A stretch of DNA of 64,000 nt from Epiperipatus broadwayi (lineage: Eukaryota > Onychophora > Udeonychophora > Euonychophora > Peripatidae): the NCBI GenBank assembly GCA_028023455.1, contig JAQFVV010012670.1, forward strand, positions 310,001 to 374,000. Direction: 5' to 3'. Each line of letters opens with the position of its first letter. The stretch's first letter is position 1. Below the pieces are notes generated by a model that saw only the letters and a list, made by a program, of their open reading frames with translations, had not been told where the DNA came from and did no database searches. The position numbers were made by a program, and so were the translations under genes. Of the stretch, positions 1 through 11,165 are shown piece by piece.

Positions 1-2153
1 AAACACTAGTAAGGCAAAAAATTTTCAAGAAATGTGGGTGGTGGGATGAAGGCCAATTTTTTTTCTATATCTTCTGTTTTACTAAGAAAAACAAACTATT
101 AGATAATACAGGCAAGAATTTCAAAATGTGAAAAATTCCAAGAATGAAATACACTCAATAATTATAATGAATTAGTAAACAGACAGACATTTTGTTTACA
201 CAATGAATTAATAGTCTTATTAAACGTACTTATATATAAATATTTTTTATGAAAACTAATAAATAACTTAAAAACAAATATTTATGCTTCCATTTTAATT
301 TATATAAATATACACTTTCTCTTGATTGTTTTTATTCGAATTTATGTGTACACATATTTGGATTGCATTTTAATGATTTAAATCTTCATTATTTTTTGGT
401 AAATGTTCACACCAGAAGCTGGACAAAATATTTAATATTAAAGTAATAAATTAGGTTAAGATTCTGGAAAACAACAGTAAATTATCATCAATTAGATTCA
501 AATGTATCATTGCTTGTAACAGTACCCATGATATTAATTACAGAACCCGCTTTTGGGCAAACAACTTTCTGTGCCAGCTATATTTGATTCTTATTCGTGT
601 ATCTTATATTAGAACATGGGTGCTTTAAAAGTATGTGTAATGCTCATAATAAAAATTCTAAAATATATATAAAGCTTTTTAATTATTAAAAAAAAAGTTA
701 CAGAAGTGAATGACCAAGTAGAAATCTAAATTGGTTCACTACTCCAAACTCATATATTCTTTGCCAGAGATTAAGTTTAGAAATCAAAGCAATGAGATAT
801 TATGATTATGCCAATAATATACCCTAATCATTAATTATATTGATCATAGTAACTCTAGAAGAAATTTATTTTAAAAGGTACAAAAACTACCACTGACGAT
901 GATTAAATATTATTTAATTGCAGTACTTTGATGCACATCTTAACTCAACATGCCTTCAGACAGAAAACTTACATAAATTACATCATGGTAATCATTATAG
1001 CTATTTTAATTTCAGAAGAAAAAAATATGGTAATGAATAAAAACTTAAAAGTTTATAAAAATATTCATTCAGATATTAATAGCCAGTTGTAAATGAATAC
1101 AGTCATCCAAGCTCCAGAAAAGAAAAAAGGACAAAGAATAGATGCACATTCAAATTAATATACATTACTATAAATAGTAGTTAGTAAAATCTATTCTACA
1201 GAATTGATTTATCATTTATAATGATCAAAAGTGCACCATAATCTAAATAATCATTAAAGATAATATATTCATTTTTGATAAATAGTTTTGAGATTTATCA
1301 GCAAGAACGATCAATTGAACAAAAATATGCTCAACCATTCACTCAAACATTACTCAATCTTCCGTGCAACTAATATGAATATTTTATTACTACTAACAAC
1401 TTTCATTGATCGCCCCAAACTATTAAAAAATAATAGTGCAATCTCTTATTGTGAATTGCTAATTAGAATTAATAATCATCCTGCTGGGCAGATAATAATT
1501 ATAACTTGCAGATATTATAGCACAGTTTCCAAACTCAAATAATTTAAGACTGTTATTCAATCAAGAATTAAATCATAAGGTAACTAATTTCCGATTGCTG
1601 CAAATACATTAAATAATTGACAAGATTGGATTAATCTACTGTCAGCTTAATCCCAATCCTCCATTCACACATTACTTATCACTACTAATTCATTTTATTA
1701 TAAAGAATTTTCAAGTCCTTGGATCAAGTATTGCAGTCTATAGCTTTTCTTTATCAATCTCCTATGTTTTCATTTAGCCATTTTTCTTGTAAAAGAACAT
1801 ATTCAATCCAGACTTTGTGATACTTAGCAATATTTTATCTATAATCTTAACAGGATTTCACTTTTAGTTTCATCTTATAGTGGTAACATATATTCTACTT
1901 TGATTAGGACAATATACTTAAAGCAAGAGAAAAAATTAAACAACTTCAATCTATACTGCTTTAGGAAAAATTATAAACATCAAACGGCAGAATAAATAAT
2001 CAATTTAGAAGTACAGTATTGCAAAGTACAGACTCTCATGGAAATACTCATCAAAATAAAACTAATTCTGAATAGTTGACATAGCATATTTTTAATAAAA
2101 ATGTTTTTTTGATAAATTGCCAAAGGGAAAAAGAGTGAGAGATAAACTTTAAG
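1..2153. other. AT-rich non-coding DNA
   Basis: No coding region, RNA gene or repeat boundary is recognised here. The sequence is dominated by A and T runs. The only open frame over 80 codons (1288-1542) has an AT-driven composition, no domain motif and no splice context, so it is treated as fortuitous. Confidence 0.6.
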
Positions 2154-2228
2154 TACAAAAGGGTAATAGTATGTATACTGAACCCCACCGTTTGATGGCG
2201 CTGTTTTTTGCCCAATTCACATCAATAT

Positions 2229-3000
2229 ACCGATTCACAGGCCATTGGTTTCTTTTCAGAATACTATGATAAAAAAAATTTTTTTTTCGCTTTCTATACA
2301 TAAAACTTGTATGTTTTTGTTTTTAATAAACAAGCACTTTGTTTTTATATGGTGTTGGGTTGGGGTGTTATTTTGCTTTTAAATTATCGACTTTTTTTTT
2401 TTAATTTTGAATTATTGGTTTCTTTGCATAATACTATGGTAAAAAAAAATACCCCTTTCTGTACATAAAACTCATACGGGTTTTTTTTTCTTTTTTAATA
2501 AGGACACTTTGTTTTTAGATGGCAGAGGGGGATTGGTTTGCTTTTAAATTATTGCCTTTTTTTGGATTTTGAGCTTCTTTTTTAAAACCTTAAACAATTC
2601 AGTTTTAATAAACCAACAGTTGGTTTTTTAGAGGCTGGGGGAGGGGTTGGCTTGAATTTTAATTCTCATCTTTTAGTATCTTTTGCCGATGTATTGGAAA
2701 CTTTGCATATTATTTTTAAATGTGTTCAAATATAGAATACATATAAAGAGATAGATTAACAAAATATACAAATTATTGGGGGGGGGGTTGCTTTTAAATT
2801 TTCGACTTTTTTCCTTATAGACTTTCTATTGATTTTGAGCTCTTTTTTTTAAAAAAAAAAAAAAGCCTTATTAATCAATTCATTTTTAATAAACCAACAG
2901 TTTGTTTTTAGAGGGGGGGGGGTTGGTTTGATTTTTAATTATCGTCTTTTATTTTCTTATTATGAGGTTTTTTAAAAAAATATTTACGCTACCAAAATCT
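2229..3000. repeat. Degenerate tandem array inside the TIR element
   Basis: Units of very roughly 150-200 bp recur with the same order of landmarks: a TTGGTTTCTTT-like start, ATACTATGATAAAAAA, a TACATAAAACT stretch, ACTTTGTTTTTA, a G-rich run (GGGTTGGGG, GGGGGATTGG, GGGGGGGGGTTG), GCTTTTAAATTATCGAC and a T-run. Later units lose the first half and gain TTTTAATAAACCAACAG. Unit limits are approximate. The G-runs are all on the + strand within the array, giving strong strand asymmetry. Confidence 0.65.
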
Positions 3001-3068
3001 TTATATGATAGCAAAAGGTTCTTCCTTTATTTTTTTGCCTTTTTCAAAAAGACTTAACCAGTTCATTC

Positions 3069-3501
3069 TTAAAACACATTTTTTAAGGGGAGTGGGGATT
3101 TGACTCCAGTAGGAAATGGGCCTCGAAGCTTTGAGTAACAGGATTTTGGAGCCGTCCAACCAACTTCCCTTACGCAGACTCCAGGTACACTTGCAGGAGT
3201 GGCAACAGAATTCCCAAGATCCTGTAGTTGACTAAAACCATGCTCCTCCCACAAACACATAGCTTTGCATCTGCAGGATGTTCTCTTTCTGAAAAAACAC
3301 AACAGCGTCAACCTCTGTGGCTGGCAATTCACTCCCCTTCAACCAATTTTGAACACTTGCCGCCAACATTTTACTATTCTTGCATGGATTCACGCATAAA
3401 CGTGCATTTGCACATGAACTCAGCAGAACTGCTGAAAACCTAATATTTTCAGGTTGTGTGCAGTTCAAAATCATAGGGAAGTGTCTGTGACGGCCTGACA
3501 A
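3069..3501 (-). other. Unidentified less AT-rich core with overlapping open frames
   Basis: This segment inside the TIR element is much richer in C, G and CpG than its surroundings. On the minus strand, frames of 87 and 89 codons overlap (3069-3332 and 3232-3501), and a plus frame of 71 codons is also open. The 3232-3501 frame has four Cys residues in its first half, but neither zinc-finger spacing nor a DDE motif is recognised. It may be a fragment of the element's own transposase, captured host sequence, or chance openness caused by composition. No function is assigned. Confidence 0.3.
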
Positions 3502-4159
3502 TTCTTAATATGTAATCCTAAATCCACTATGCTTTCTCAAAATTTTTCCACAATGGATTTTTTTGATAGTTTCACATCCTTCAAATACGACCGCCATCAA
3601 ATCAGACCATAGTGAGAATTGAAGTGCGCTCACTTGAGGAATACTGTCGCAGTCAATGGGCATAGTATTTCATTACGTAATTTATAGGATACATCGCCCT
3701 CTCTGTAATGTTAACCATAAGTTAGGATGCTAAAACGGTATATTGACGTGCGTTGTGTGAAAAACAACAACACCAAGCGTTTAGGTTCAGTATACATACT
3801 ATTACTTACAAAAGTCTTTTGTAAGAAAATTTTTAAAAAGACTACTACTAGCTTCAGTAATAGGAGAGCTGAGTGTGTCTGTCTATAAATGATATTTTCT
3901 TTGAAAAAACTATGCTAAATTAAAAGTCAAAAGATGTAAACAAAAGATGTTGCTCACACTACAATTAATTATGCAGATTAAACCCTGAGAGAAACAATTA
4001 ATCCCAATGTTTGCTCTTGAATCAATTGTAAAATAGTCATTAGTATTATTATTAAAATATCTTAATGATATTCAGCTACGAGTTTGATTTTATATACTTA
4101 ACAAATTTTAGATATGTATAATACTTGTGCCTATGTCTGTATTCATATAATAACATGAG

Positions 4160-4737
4160 CATATAATTGTTTCAAGTGCTTTTTTTGATAACAGTTGATG
4201 AGATATTAAATCTATTAAAAGGTATCATTCTTTTCAATTAGAACAGCTAATAAATATTTATTAGCAGTATTAAACAAGCACCATCACCAAAAGAATTAAG
4301 AGACTGAAGTGGAATTGGGCTGGACATATTGATAGAAGAGATGATGAATAGTTGAAATCTTAACCTGGATTCCAGAAGATCTAGGAAGAGACAACATGTG
4401 AGATGGATGGATTTATAAGGCTGAAATAAGGAAGGGTGCTGGAGTGATGTGGAGGAGAGGCTAGAGGTTGGAAATGGATTCAACTTGGAGAGACCTTCAT
4501 TCTGCAGGGAATCGATAATGGTTGAAAATGATGATGAATCACAAAAAGGAAAAGTATTTTAATGAAAATCTTATAAAACATTCAATTTTAGAAGTTACAA
4601 TTGTATTTAAACCATATACTATTTTTAGTGCAATTAATAAATATTTATTAGGTGTTTTAATTACAAAGAACGATAACTTTTAAAAGATTTAATATCCCAC
4701 CAGCTGTTATCAAAAAAGCATTTGTAACAATTATATG
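4160..4737. mobile_element. Element with about 100-bp TIRs, interior occupied by LINE sequence
   Basis: The left arm (4160-4263) and the reverse complement of the right arm (about 4635-4737) match over about 100 bp with scattered differences and small indels. Shared blocks include CATATAATTGTT, TTTTTTGATAACAG, GATATTAAATCT and AATAAATATTTATTA. Arms of this length are typical of foldback or long-TIR MITEs. The target duplication is not clear; TA is possible. The interior (about 4280-4545) is an RTE-type LINE fragment, so either the LINE inserted into this element or the element captured it. Confidence 0.75.
4283..4545 (+). pseudogene. RTE-type LINE, C-terminal fragment (decayed)
   Basis: In broken plus-strand frames the translation gives the conserved tail of RTE-like reverse transcriptase ORFs: a KRLKWNWAGHI block from 4292, then RDD, a basic block ending HVRWMD, and AG-x-W-RR followed by W-x-L-ETF-like traces. 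Stops and frameshifts split it into at least three frames. It is homologous to the minus-strand fragment at 24310-24690, which preserves the same order more cleanly. In intact elements this region follows the RT domain. Only this tail is present, consistent with 5' truncation during target-primed insertion. Confidence 0.75.
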
Positions 4738-6708
4738 GCCACGCTTTCTTGACCAGTGGATTAACATTTCTTGTCAAACTTTACCAATTTCTCTGGGTCA
4801 CTTTTGCTTTCTAAAGCTAGAAAATAAAAGCAATTCAACGTCATGCTTTTAGGTCAAGGTCAAAAAGTTACTAATGCAAACTTATAAAAAAATAGATGTA
4901 TTTCCAACTATTTTATTTCTATTATAATCATAATTTTATAAAAGGCAATAATATACATACGGTCTGATGTATTTATATAAAACATACCCCCCCCCTCCAA
5001 CTAAACACTGGTATAAAACAGTGTACATTAATAATGAATTATAGAAAAGATACAGAAATTTAAACAAATATTTATGTAAACAGTTCAACCCTTGCAATAA
5101 TCAGGTTCTAATCCTCTAATCCCATGCTAGTACTGTCACTGGTCAGACCAGTAACAACTGAAGAAGAGGGTAGAATAATACATCTTAAAATGTTGTGCAT
5201 ATACTAACCTGATTGATGTGCAATTACTAACAGTTGAATGTATTTGGAATATTTAAATAAAGTTAAATTTTTCTCAAAACATTCAATAGGCATATTACAT
5301 GATGGAAATAGTCCAATATAAAAATACAATCAGTCAACTCCTAAGATTGTATATGAGTACATTTCAAAATTCTGAATATAATTATTATAAATAAAATTAA
5401 TCTTTTCATTGTGCATTTTTGTGCAAATGTAGGACTAAAAAAAAAAAAAAATTATTTCTAACCAAAAAAAAAGTATTGTATGTGTGCAATCTAACATATA
5501 TAAAGTGGAAATGCTAAAATCTTTCAACATATTAAATATTAAAATAAGTACATTATCTTTGTTTTGTTAACTGTTTTCAATAATTTATGTATTAAGTTAC
5601 TTCCACCTTTTCTAGGTTATATTGGATGCTTGGTGATAAGAACCTTTCTATTAATCAATGGTAACAAAAGTTGATTACACATACATCAAAATAATATTTG
5701 ACTTACATCTGATAAAAATTTGTTAACAATGCTTGTGAAAGAAAGTATTATTTTTTTTTTTTTTTTTAAAAAAAATGGCTTCAAATTTTAGATATAAATG
5801 ACATATTTTAAAAAGATATATTAGGCTACGAAATCTTGTTTCAAAAGTTGATTTCTGAAATTATATTTTGAAAAAAAGTTTTCTGAAAAATGTCAATATA
5901 GCATGAAATAAAAATTGACTACATTTAACAAGTTATGGATTAAAAGTAAACAATTCATGTTCACAATTTGTATTTAAAAATGCTTAACATGTTTGCATAT
6001 AAAGATTTTATATTGATAATGACTATTTGGAAAATAATCATATTATTGGCAACAAAAATTTGATTACTTCATTAAGAAACTGACCTGAAAACACTTGGAG
6101 TAAACAAATCAACTTTTATGGTAGATAATTTAATGTACACACACATGCACATGAATTAAATGATTCTTGCTAATTATTTCAAGCTTTTTCCTAAAAGTCT
6201 ATATATTCATTATAACTTTCATTAACAACCTCTAATAACAATTTCATAACTTCTCTAATTTTTTAACAACTTAGTAGGTTTTATTCTATTATTATTTAAA
6301 CAAACATTACTTTATATTTGTACTGGTTTACTTTTCTTAAATGTAATGCCCATTAAAAATGCAAATGATTTTCCTAAACAACAATCAGTATCTATGCATA
6401 TTAGTATTCTAAGAGCAAATCAGATACACTGAACAATTAGATTAATAGTAATAATTCCATCTACTTCTTAACAAATCTTATATCCCATTTAAGTCTTTCT
6501 GATAACTGAACCCTTTATTCTGGTAATTATTTTCAATCCAACAATAGGCATTCCATATTATCAGTTTTGCTTTCAAAGTATGTATACTATATTAAAATAT
6601 CCATAAACAAAAATTGAATTATTCAATGTGTGTTGTTTTTCCTCCAATCTCATGATTTTATACATCTCTTTCAATAATAGATTTTCTAATTCTAAAATTT
6701 TCTAAATC
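4738..6708. other. AT-rich non-coding DNA
   Basis: No gene or bounded repeat is recognised. The block contains a C-run near 4987 and long A/T runs near 5440 and 5750. Confidence 0.5.
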
Positions 6709-6841
6709 AAATAGTTTCCAGAAGTCAAGCATTGGTGGTCAAGAGGTCAGCGACAGCGGCTTTACAAGTATTTGTCCTGGGTTAGAGGGTTCGCTTCCCG
6801 GCTAATGTTATGACACATGAGAAAAAAAAATAGTTTCCAGA
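6709..6841 (+). mobile_element. tRNA-derived SINE (family 1), with 14-bp TSD
   Basis: The element body (6723-6827) starts TCAAGCATTGGTGGTC and contains a pol III A-box-like segment (about 6732-6750) and the B-box-like GGTTCGCTTCCC (6788-6799). It ends GACACATGAG plus an A-run. The 14-bp AAATAGTTTCCAGA occurs on both sides (6709-6722 and 6828-6841), a textbook target-site duplication for LINE-mobilised SINE insertion. Homologous copies lie at 10331, 17459 (minus) and 29534. Confidence 0.9.
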
Positions 6842-8987
6842 TAAAATTGCCTATATAATTCATTTAAGCTTAATATCTACTATCAAATAATGATTCCCCC
6901 CCCCCTCCAAATCTCATACAAGATCAATTTTATAAATTGGCATGACAATTCCTTTATTAAGCATTCATACTTTATGTTCTCTGCCCAACATAGGCAACAA
7001 AATACTAAAACCAAGTGGTAGCATTTCATCATCATCAATGGAAATTTATCATAACATGCCATTTTCTTATATTAATTTACTTGAGCTTTCCAATTTTAGA
7101 GCTATATCATAAATTTTAAAGAGAATCCCATGTCAAGGTACATAAAATATTCAATAATTATTAATAAAAATTTGCATATATTCAACTAACCATTACAATT
7201 TTTTAAATACAATAAATAATAGTATCTTTCACCATTAAAAATATAAATATTAAAGGCATACTATATATATACAGCAGTCATTAAACATGTAATGTAATAC
7301 AATAACGGAATATAATCAAACTATTATTTCATTGGTTTAAATAATATGTTCAATTTTTAAAAAGTGGATAATTAAATTATTTCAAATATTTATAATGCAA
7401 TAATTTTATTCACAAGTGACATGTTAATAAAATATTTAATCATATGAAACGGAACAGTTATTGGAAGGTTATGTGTCATTTGAGCAATGAAATACACACA
7501 GAGAATTGATACAGTAATCTTTAGACCTCAAGATGCTATTTTACCAGTGCTAAAAAAATGTCAATGATTATTGGATATTTAATGAAACATTGTTTATAGA
7601 AATATGTTTTTAAAAAAAAAATTTCCCCCCAATTAATCTTACAAAACAATGTTAGAGGATAGTTAGATATTCTATTTAAACAAAAATTAAAACAAATCAT
7701 ACTTAACACATTTTTCTTAAAAATTACTTTCTTGACTTTTTAAAATAAATATTTCATATTAAATGATAGACAAAATAAAATAATAAAAAGAACAACTACT
7801 AATAAAAAAAAAAAATTTGTCAGTATTAATATTAAAGCAAAATACTAAACTTATTTTTTTCTAAATTAAACAATTTTTTTTCAAACTATTACAATTACCT
7901 ATTCCTATCCTTTGGTTATCCAAAAATTGTCCATATTATTTACTCTCTACCATCATCATTAGATTATAAATTTAGGATTATATTAATTAAATGTTGAATT
8001 TCATTTTATCTGTATTTTTTTAAAATTGCTTAACAATTAACACATACAATCTTGAGAAGTTCCAGTATCCACTATATTTGTTTCAAGTTTTTCTCATATA
8101 CATTGCATATAATAGCTCATATTTTATTGATAGGCTTTGATTGCAATATATATTTTTACTGAACTGCAAGTATACAGTACTTTTCAAAGTGCATATATGT
8201 ATATCATTCGGATACTTTTTTAAAATATATATATTTATACTGTGTGTGTTCATTCATTAATTCAAAAAATAAAAATCTTAGTATACCATATCTTTATTTT
8301 TTTAAATAAAATAAATAGCAAAGAGTCAGACTTTCATCGCAATTAAACACATTCTGAATAATATTCTTTTTCTCCAATAACTTTTCTGGAAATGAAATGT
8401 CTCATAATGAGCAAACTTTCTATTTGATTTGATATTTTTAAACCTATTACTGACTTAGGAATTTGCCTTGCGAATTTCAGATTCTCAAATTCTTCAAACT
8501 TTAAATTTTCTGATACAGTACAAAATTGTTTTACACTTCCTTTCTTCTGTCACTATTAAACTGATAACTTTCATTTTATTATTCAAAAAAGATAATTTAT
8601 GAATTTTCTTAAATAAAACAAAAAACTTTTAGCACTGTGCTTAGAAAACACTTTATTATTTGAAATACTGTACAATATCAAAATTTAGAAAAAATAAAAA
8701 AGTAATGAATAAAATGTATGTGCTTTCAATGTAACTCTTACAATATTATTGATAATGTGATCGTGAATAGTTTTAGCAATAAAAAATGGCTACTGTCATA
8801 TTGTAAAATTTATTAAATTTATGAACTTGTTTTTATTTGTTTATTTACATTTTTTCAGCATTATATAAATAAAATGTATTGATATAGTACATATTTAAAA
8901 TATAGTATGTTTAAAAAAAAATTTTTTTAAAGTAGGAAGGTTAAAAATTACAAATGTGCTTTGCAACTAATGTACAAAAAAAAAAAT
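6842..8987. other. AT-rich non-coding DNA
   Basis: No coding potential or defined repeat is recognised. A 9-10-base C-run lies near 6895. Confidence 0.5.
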
Positions 8988-9083
8988 ATAATAACGTGAA
9001 CGGCTAAAACCTTTGACAGAAGTGCCTTAAAAATGCTTATGTGACAGCCAATCAAATGCGGTTTTAGCCTTTCACGTTATTAT
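8988..9083. mobile_element. 96-bp MITE-like hairpin element
   Basis: The 24-bp ends are inverted copies with a single mismatch: ATAATAACGTGAACGGCTAA (left, from 8988) pairs with the block ending at 9083 that contains TTAGCCTTTCACGTTATTAT. The interior is only about 48 bp and holds TTTGACAGAAG and GTGACAGCC. It is too small to code, so it would be a non-autonomous DNA element or a structured RNA. No clear TSD was found because the flanks are low-complexity. Confidence 0.7.
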
Positions 9084-10330
9084 TAAATCATCTGCTAGCA
9101 CTTAATAATATATATATACAATATTTACTGCAGTCAATATAGGACCATTCAGATTCTATGATTTATTTAAAAATTCCTCTATTAAAAATTAAACTTGTCT
9201 ATTCATTCAAAAAGCTTCTTTTTTTAAACCATTTTCTTATAGGTTAAAAATGTATTACATTTTTTTATATATACAAATTCATATAGAAACCTTACATAAA
9301 TGTATGAAAAAATCACCAGTTTATGTTGTTGTAAATATATATTCAATTTGTGCAGCAATGAGTTCAATTAATTAAAAAATATTTAATTAGGTCAAAAATA
9401 AGCAAATCCTAGACACCAATTTAATAATCTGGAAATCATTATTATTTTCTGCATTAAATTCTAACAATAATTTATACTCTATATAAGACAGTAGAAAGAT
9501 GCCATTCATTAAAAAGAGTGGGAGGTTCATATGACTTTTATGAATAATGTCCAGTATTTTTTTTTTAGAAAAAAAAAAAAAAGGACTCTGTCTATATCTA
9601 ACATTTTTTTCTCTCTTTTAGATGACAACATCAAATTTCTTTCTATAATATATTACAATAAACATAAAGTGACAATTTGTTTGCTTTTAGATTTCATGTG
9701 ATTGATGGCTGTATACATGCATACACCAATGTAAACAAACTGAAAGTTTCTTACACAATTAGGGTAGTCATCAAAAATGATCTACCACAACAGATGTGCC
9801 CTCTTCCTCCTATGAAATATTTTTTTAATAAGAAGTAAAAAAAAATACAGGTCATAACAACAGGCCAACAGAAGTGTTTGGATTATCTGTTCTAAAAAAA
9901 AAACTTTTGACAAAAGAGGATTTGGGGTCAATATTTTCTCTATATCAAATTTATATTTTAATGTTTTAATATACTAATGGTTAGCAATATCTTATAAAGA
10001 ATGTTATACAAGATGTTTTTCATCCCCATAAACCTTTTAAAAATAGTGGATATAAATGAATTCCCATTAAGCAATTAAATATATTTTAGGACATAATTTT
10101 TAGGCATATCCATATGTCTGTGTACATATATATATATATACTGTTCCATTAGAAGTAATAATTCATTATTAAAGCTTAAGTAATCTATGGATACTAGATT
10201 AATACCACATTCAAATATTTAGATGAATTTATGGCTTAATCAGTAGAGAACATTTGACTTGCATCCCTATATACGCCAGTCATCTCCACTTCTATGTTAC
10301 TCAAGTTTATAAATTTGAGATTAAAATTGT
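9084..10330. other. AT-rich non-coding DNA
   Basis: No gene or bounded repeat is recognised. T and A runs lie near 9560-9580 and a short TA microsatellite near 10128-10141. Confidence 0.5.
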
Positions 10331-10433
10331 CAAGCATTGGTGGCCGCTTGGTCAGCACAGCTGCCTTACAAACAGTTGTCCCAGGTTTGCGGGTTCGCTT
10401 CCCAGCGGATGCTTTGACACATGAAAAAAAAAA
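10331..10433 (+). mobile_element. tRNA-derived SINE (family 1)
   Basis: This is the best-preserved family-1 body: CAAGCATTGGTGGCCGCTTG, then GTCAGCACAGCTGCCTTACA, a B-box-like GGGTTCGCTTCCC near 10391-10403, and a GACACATG end followed by an A-run. Open frames across it on both strands are by-products. The insertion-site duplication is unclear; CAAGTTT occurs on both sides but not adjacent to the element. Confidence 0.85.
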
Positions 10434-10994
10434 TACCTTCAAGTTTTTATATAAGTCTGTTAATAGAAAACAATTATATATTTTTAGTAGCTTTATGCTG
10501 CAGTTATTTTCGTAAATCCATTCTACTCTAAAGCAATATATTGTAAACTTGAGCATGTTATGGACTATTGGTTATATATAAACAGGGGTGATGGCATGCT
10601 TTTAATGCCTTAAGTTAATCACTCATCTGCATTTCTACCCCAAGTATTTTTAAATTTTCTGTATATGTTTATGCCTAATTTAAAGATGCGGATTAATTTT
10701 AAATAAAGATTGAAAAATCAATAAAATTTATGTTTGCTATATTATTAGAAGGCTTACAAACAACAGTAATCATAGAATTTTTTTAAATATTTTAAGAGAA
10801 ATTGGCATTTTGATAAATTTTGAAGAAATTGCCATGTAATTAAACTTCAGGAGACAATCATTAATTGATCTAATATAACAAACAGACCTACAGCACAGGT
10901 AGATAATGCATATGTGTCTACTTTTCTACTGCCATGATATAAATAGCATGCCAAAAGTTGAATCAAATTTATTAATTATCACTATTGTCTCACA
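10434..10994. other. AT-rich non-coding DNA
   Basis: Nothing recognised. Confidence 0.5.
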
Positions 10995-11165
10995 TTTGTT
11001 TCTATGCCATAGTTATCTAATGAGCTTGCCAATAGCTCTTTACAAGCTTTTCAGAATATCCCCATCCCCAGAGTGGTCTCTGCTTCTGAAAAGCTTATAT
11101 AAAGAGTTATTGGCAAGCTCATTAGATAAGGTTTGTAATACAAGCTTGCCAAATTAGGTCATGTG
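10995..11165. repeat. Dispersed repeat containing a strong hairpin
   Basis: The segment ATCTAATGAGCTTGCCAATA (about 11014-11033) and the following CTCTTTACAAGCTTTTCAGA are repeated in inverse orientation at about 11091-11133 with minor changes, making stems of about 40 bp around a C-rich loop (TATCCCCATCCCCAGAG). The right end (CAAGCTTGCCAAATTAGGTC, then ATGTGAC) resembles 47482-47508, so this is a copy of a dispersed family. An open frame of 83 codons across it (10906-11157) is fortuitous. Confidence 0.65.

Larger units (their letters stand above)
2162..3806. mobile_element. Non-autonomous DNA transposon, 1.65 kb, with TIRs and 8-bp TSD
   Basis: Both ends carry the inverted motif AATAGTATGTATACTGAACC (left 2165-2184, right complement 3784-3803), extending less perfectly inward to the shared motif TCAATATACCG. 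The 8-bp TACAAAAG occurs directly outside each end (2154-2161 and 3807-3814), a perfect target-site duplication. An 8-bp TSD fits the hAT, P or Merlin superfamilies. The outermost bases do not match the usual hAT CAG start, so the superfamily is left open. Inside are a degenerate tandem array (about 2229-3000) and a less AT-rich core (3070-3720). No transposase domain is recognised, so it is called non-autonomous. Confidence 0.88.

Noticed and set aside
1288-1542. 84-codon open frame
   Set aside because: AT-driven composition, no motif, no splice signals; expected by chance in this length of DNA.
6723-6827. A tRNA gene
   Set aside because: Multiple dispersed copies with TSDs and A tails show it is a SINE.
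10236-10556. 106-codon minus-strand open frame
   Set aside because: It runs through the SINE at 10331-10433 and its residues come from SINE sequence, so it is not a gene.
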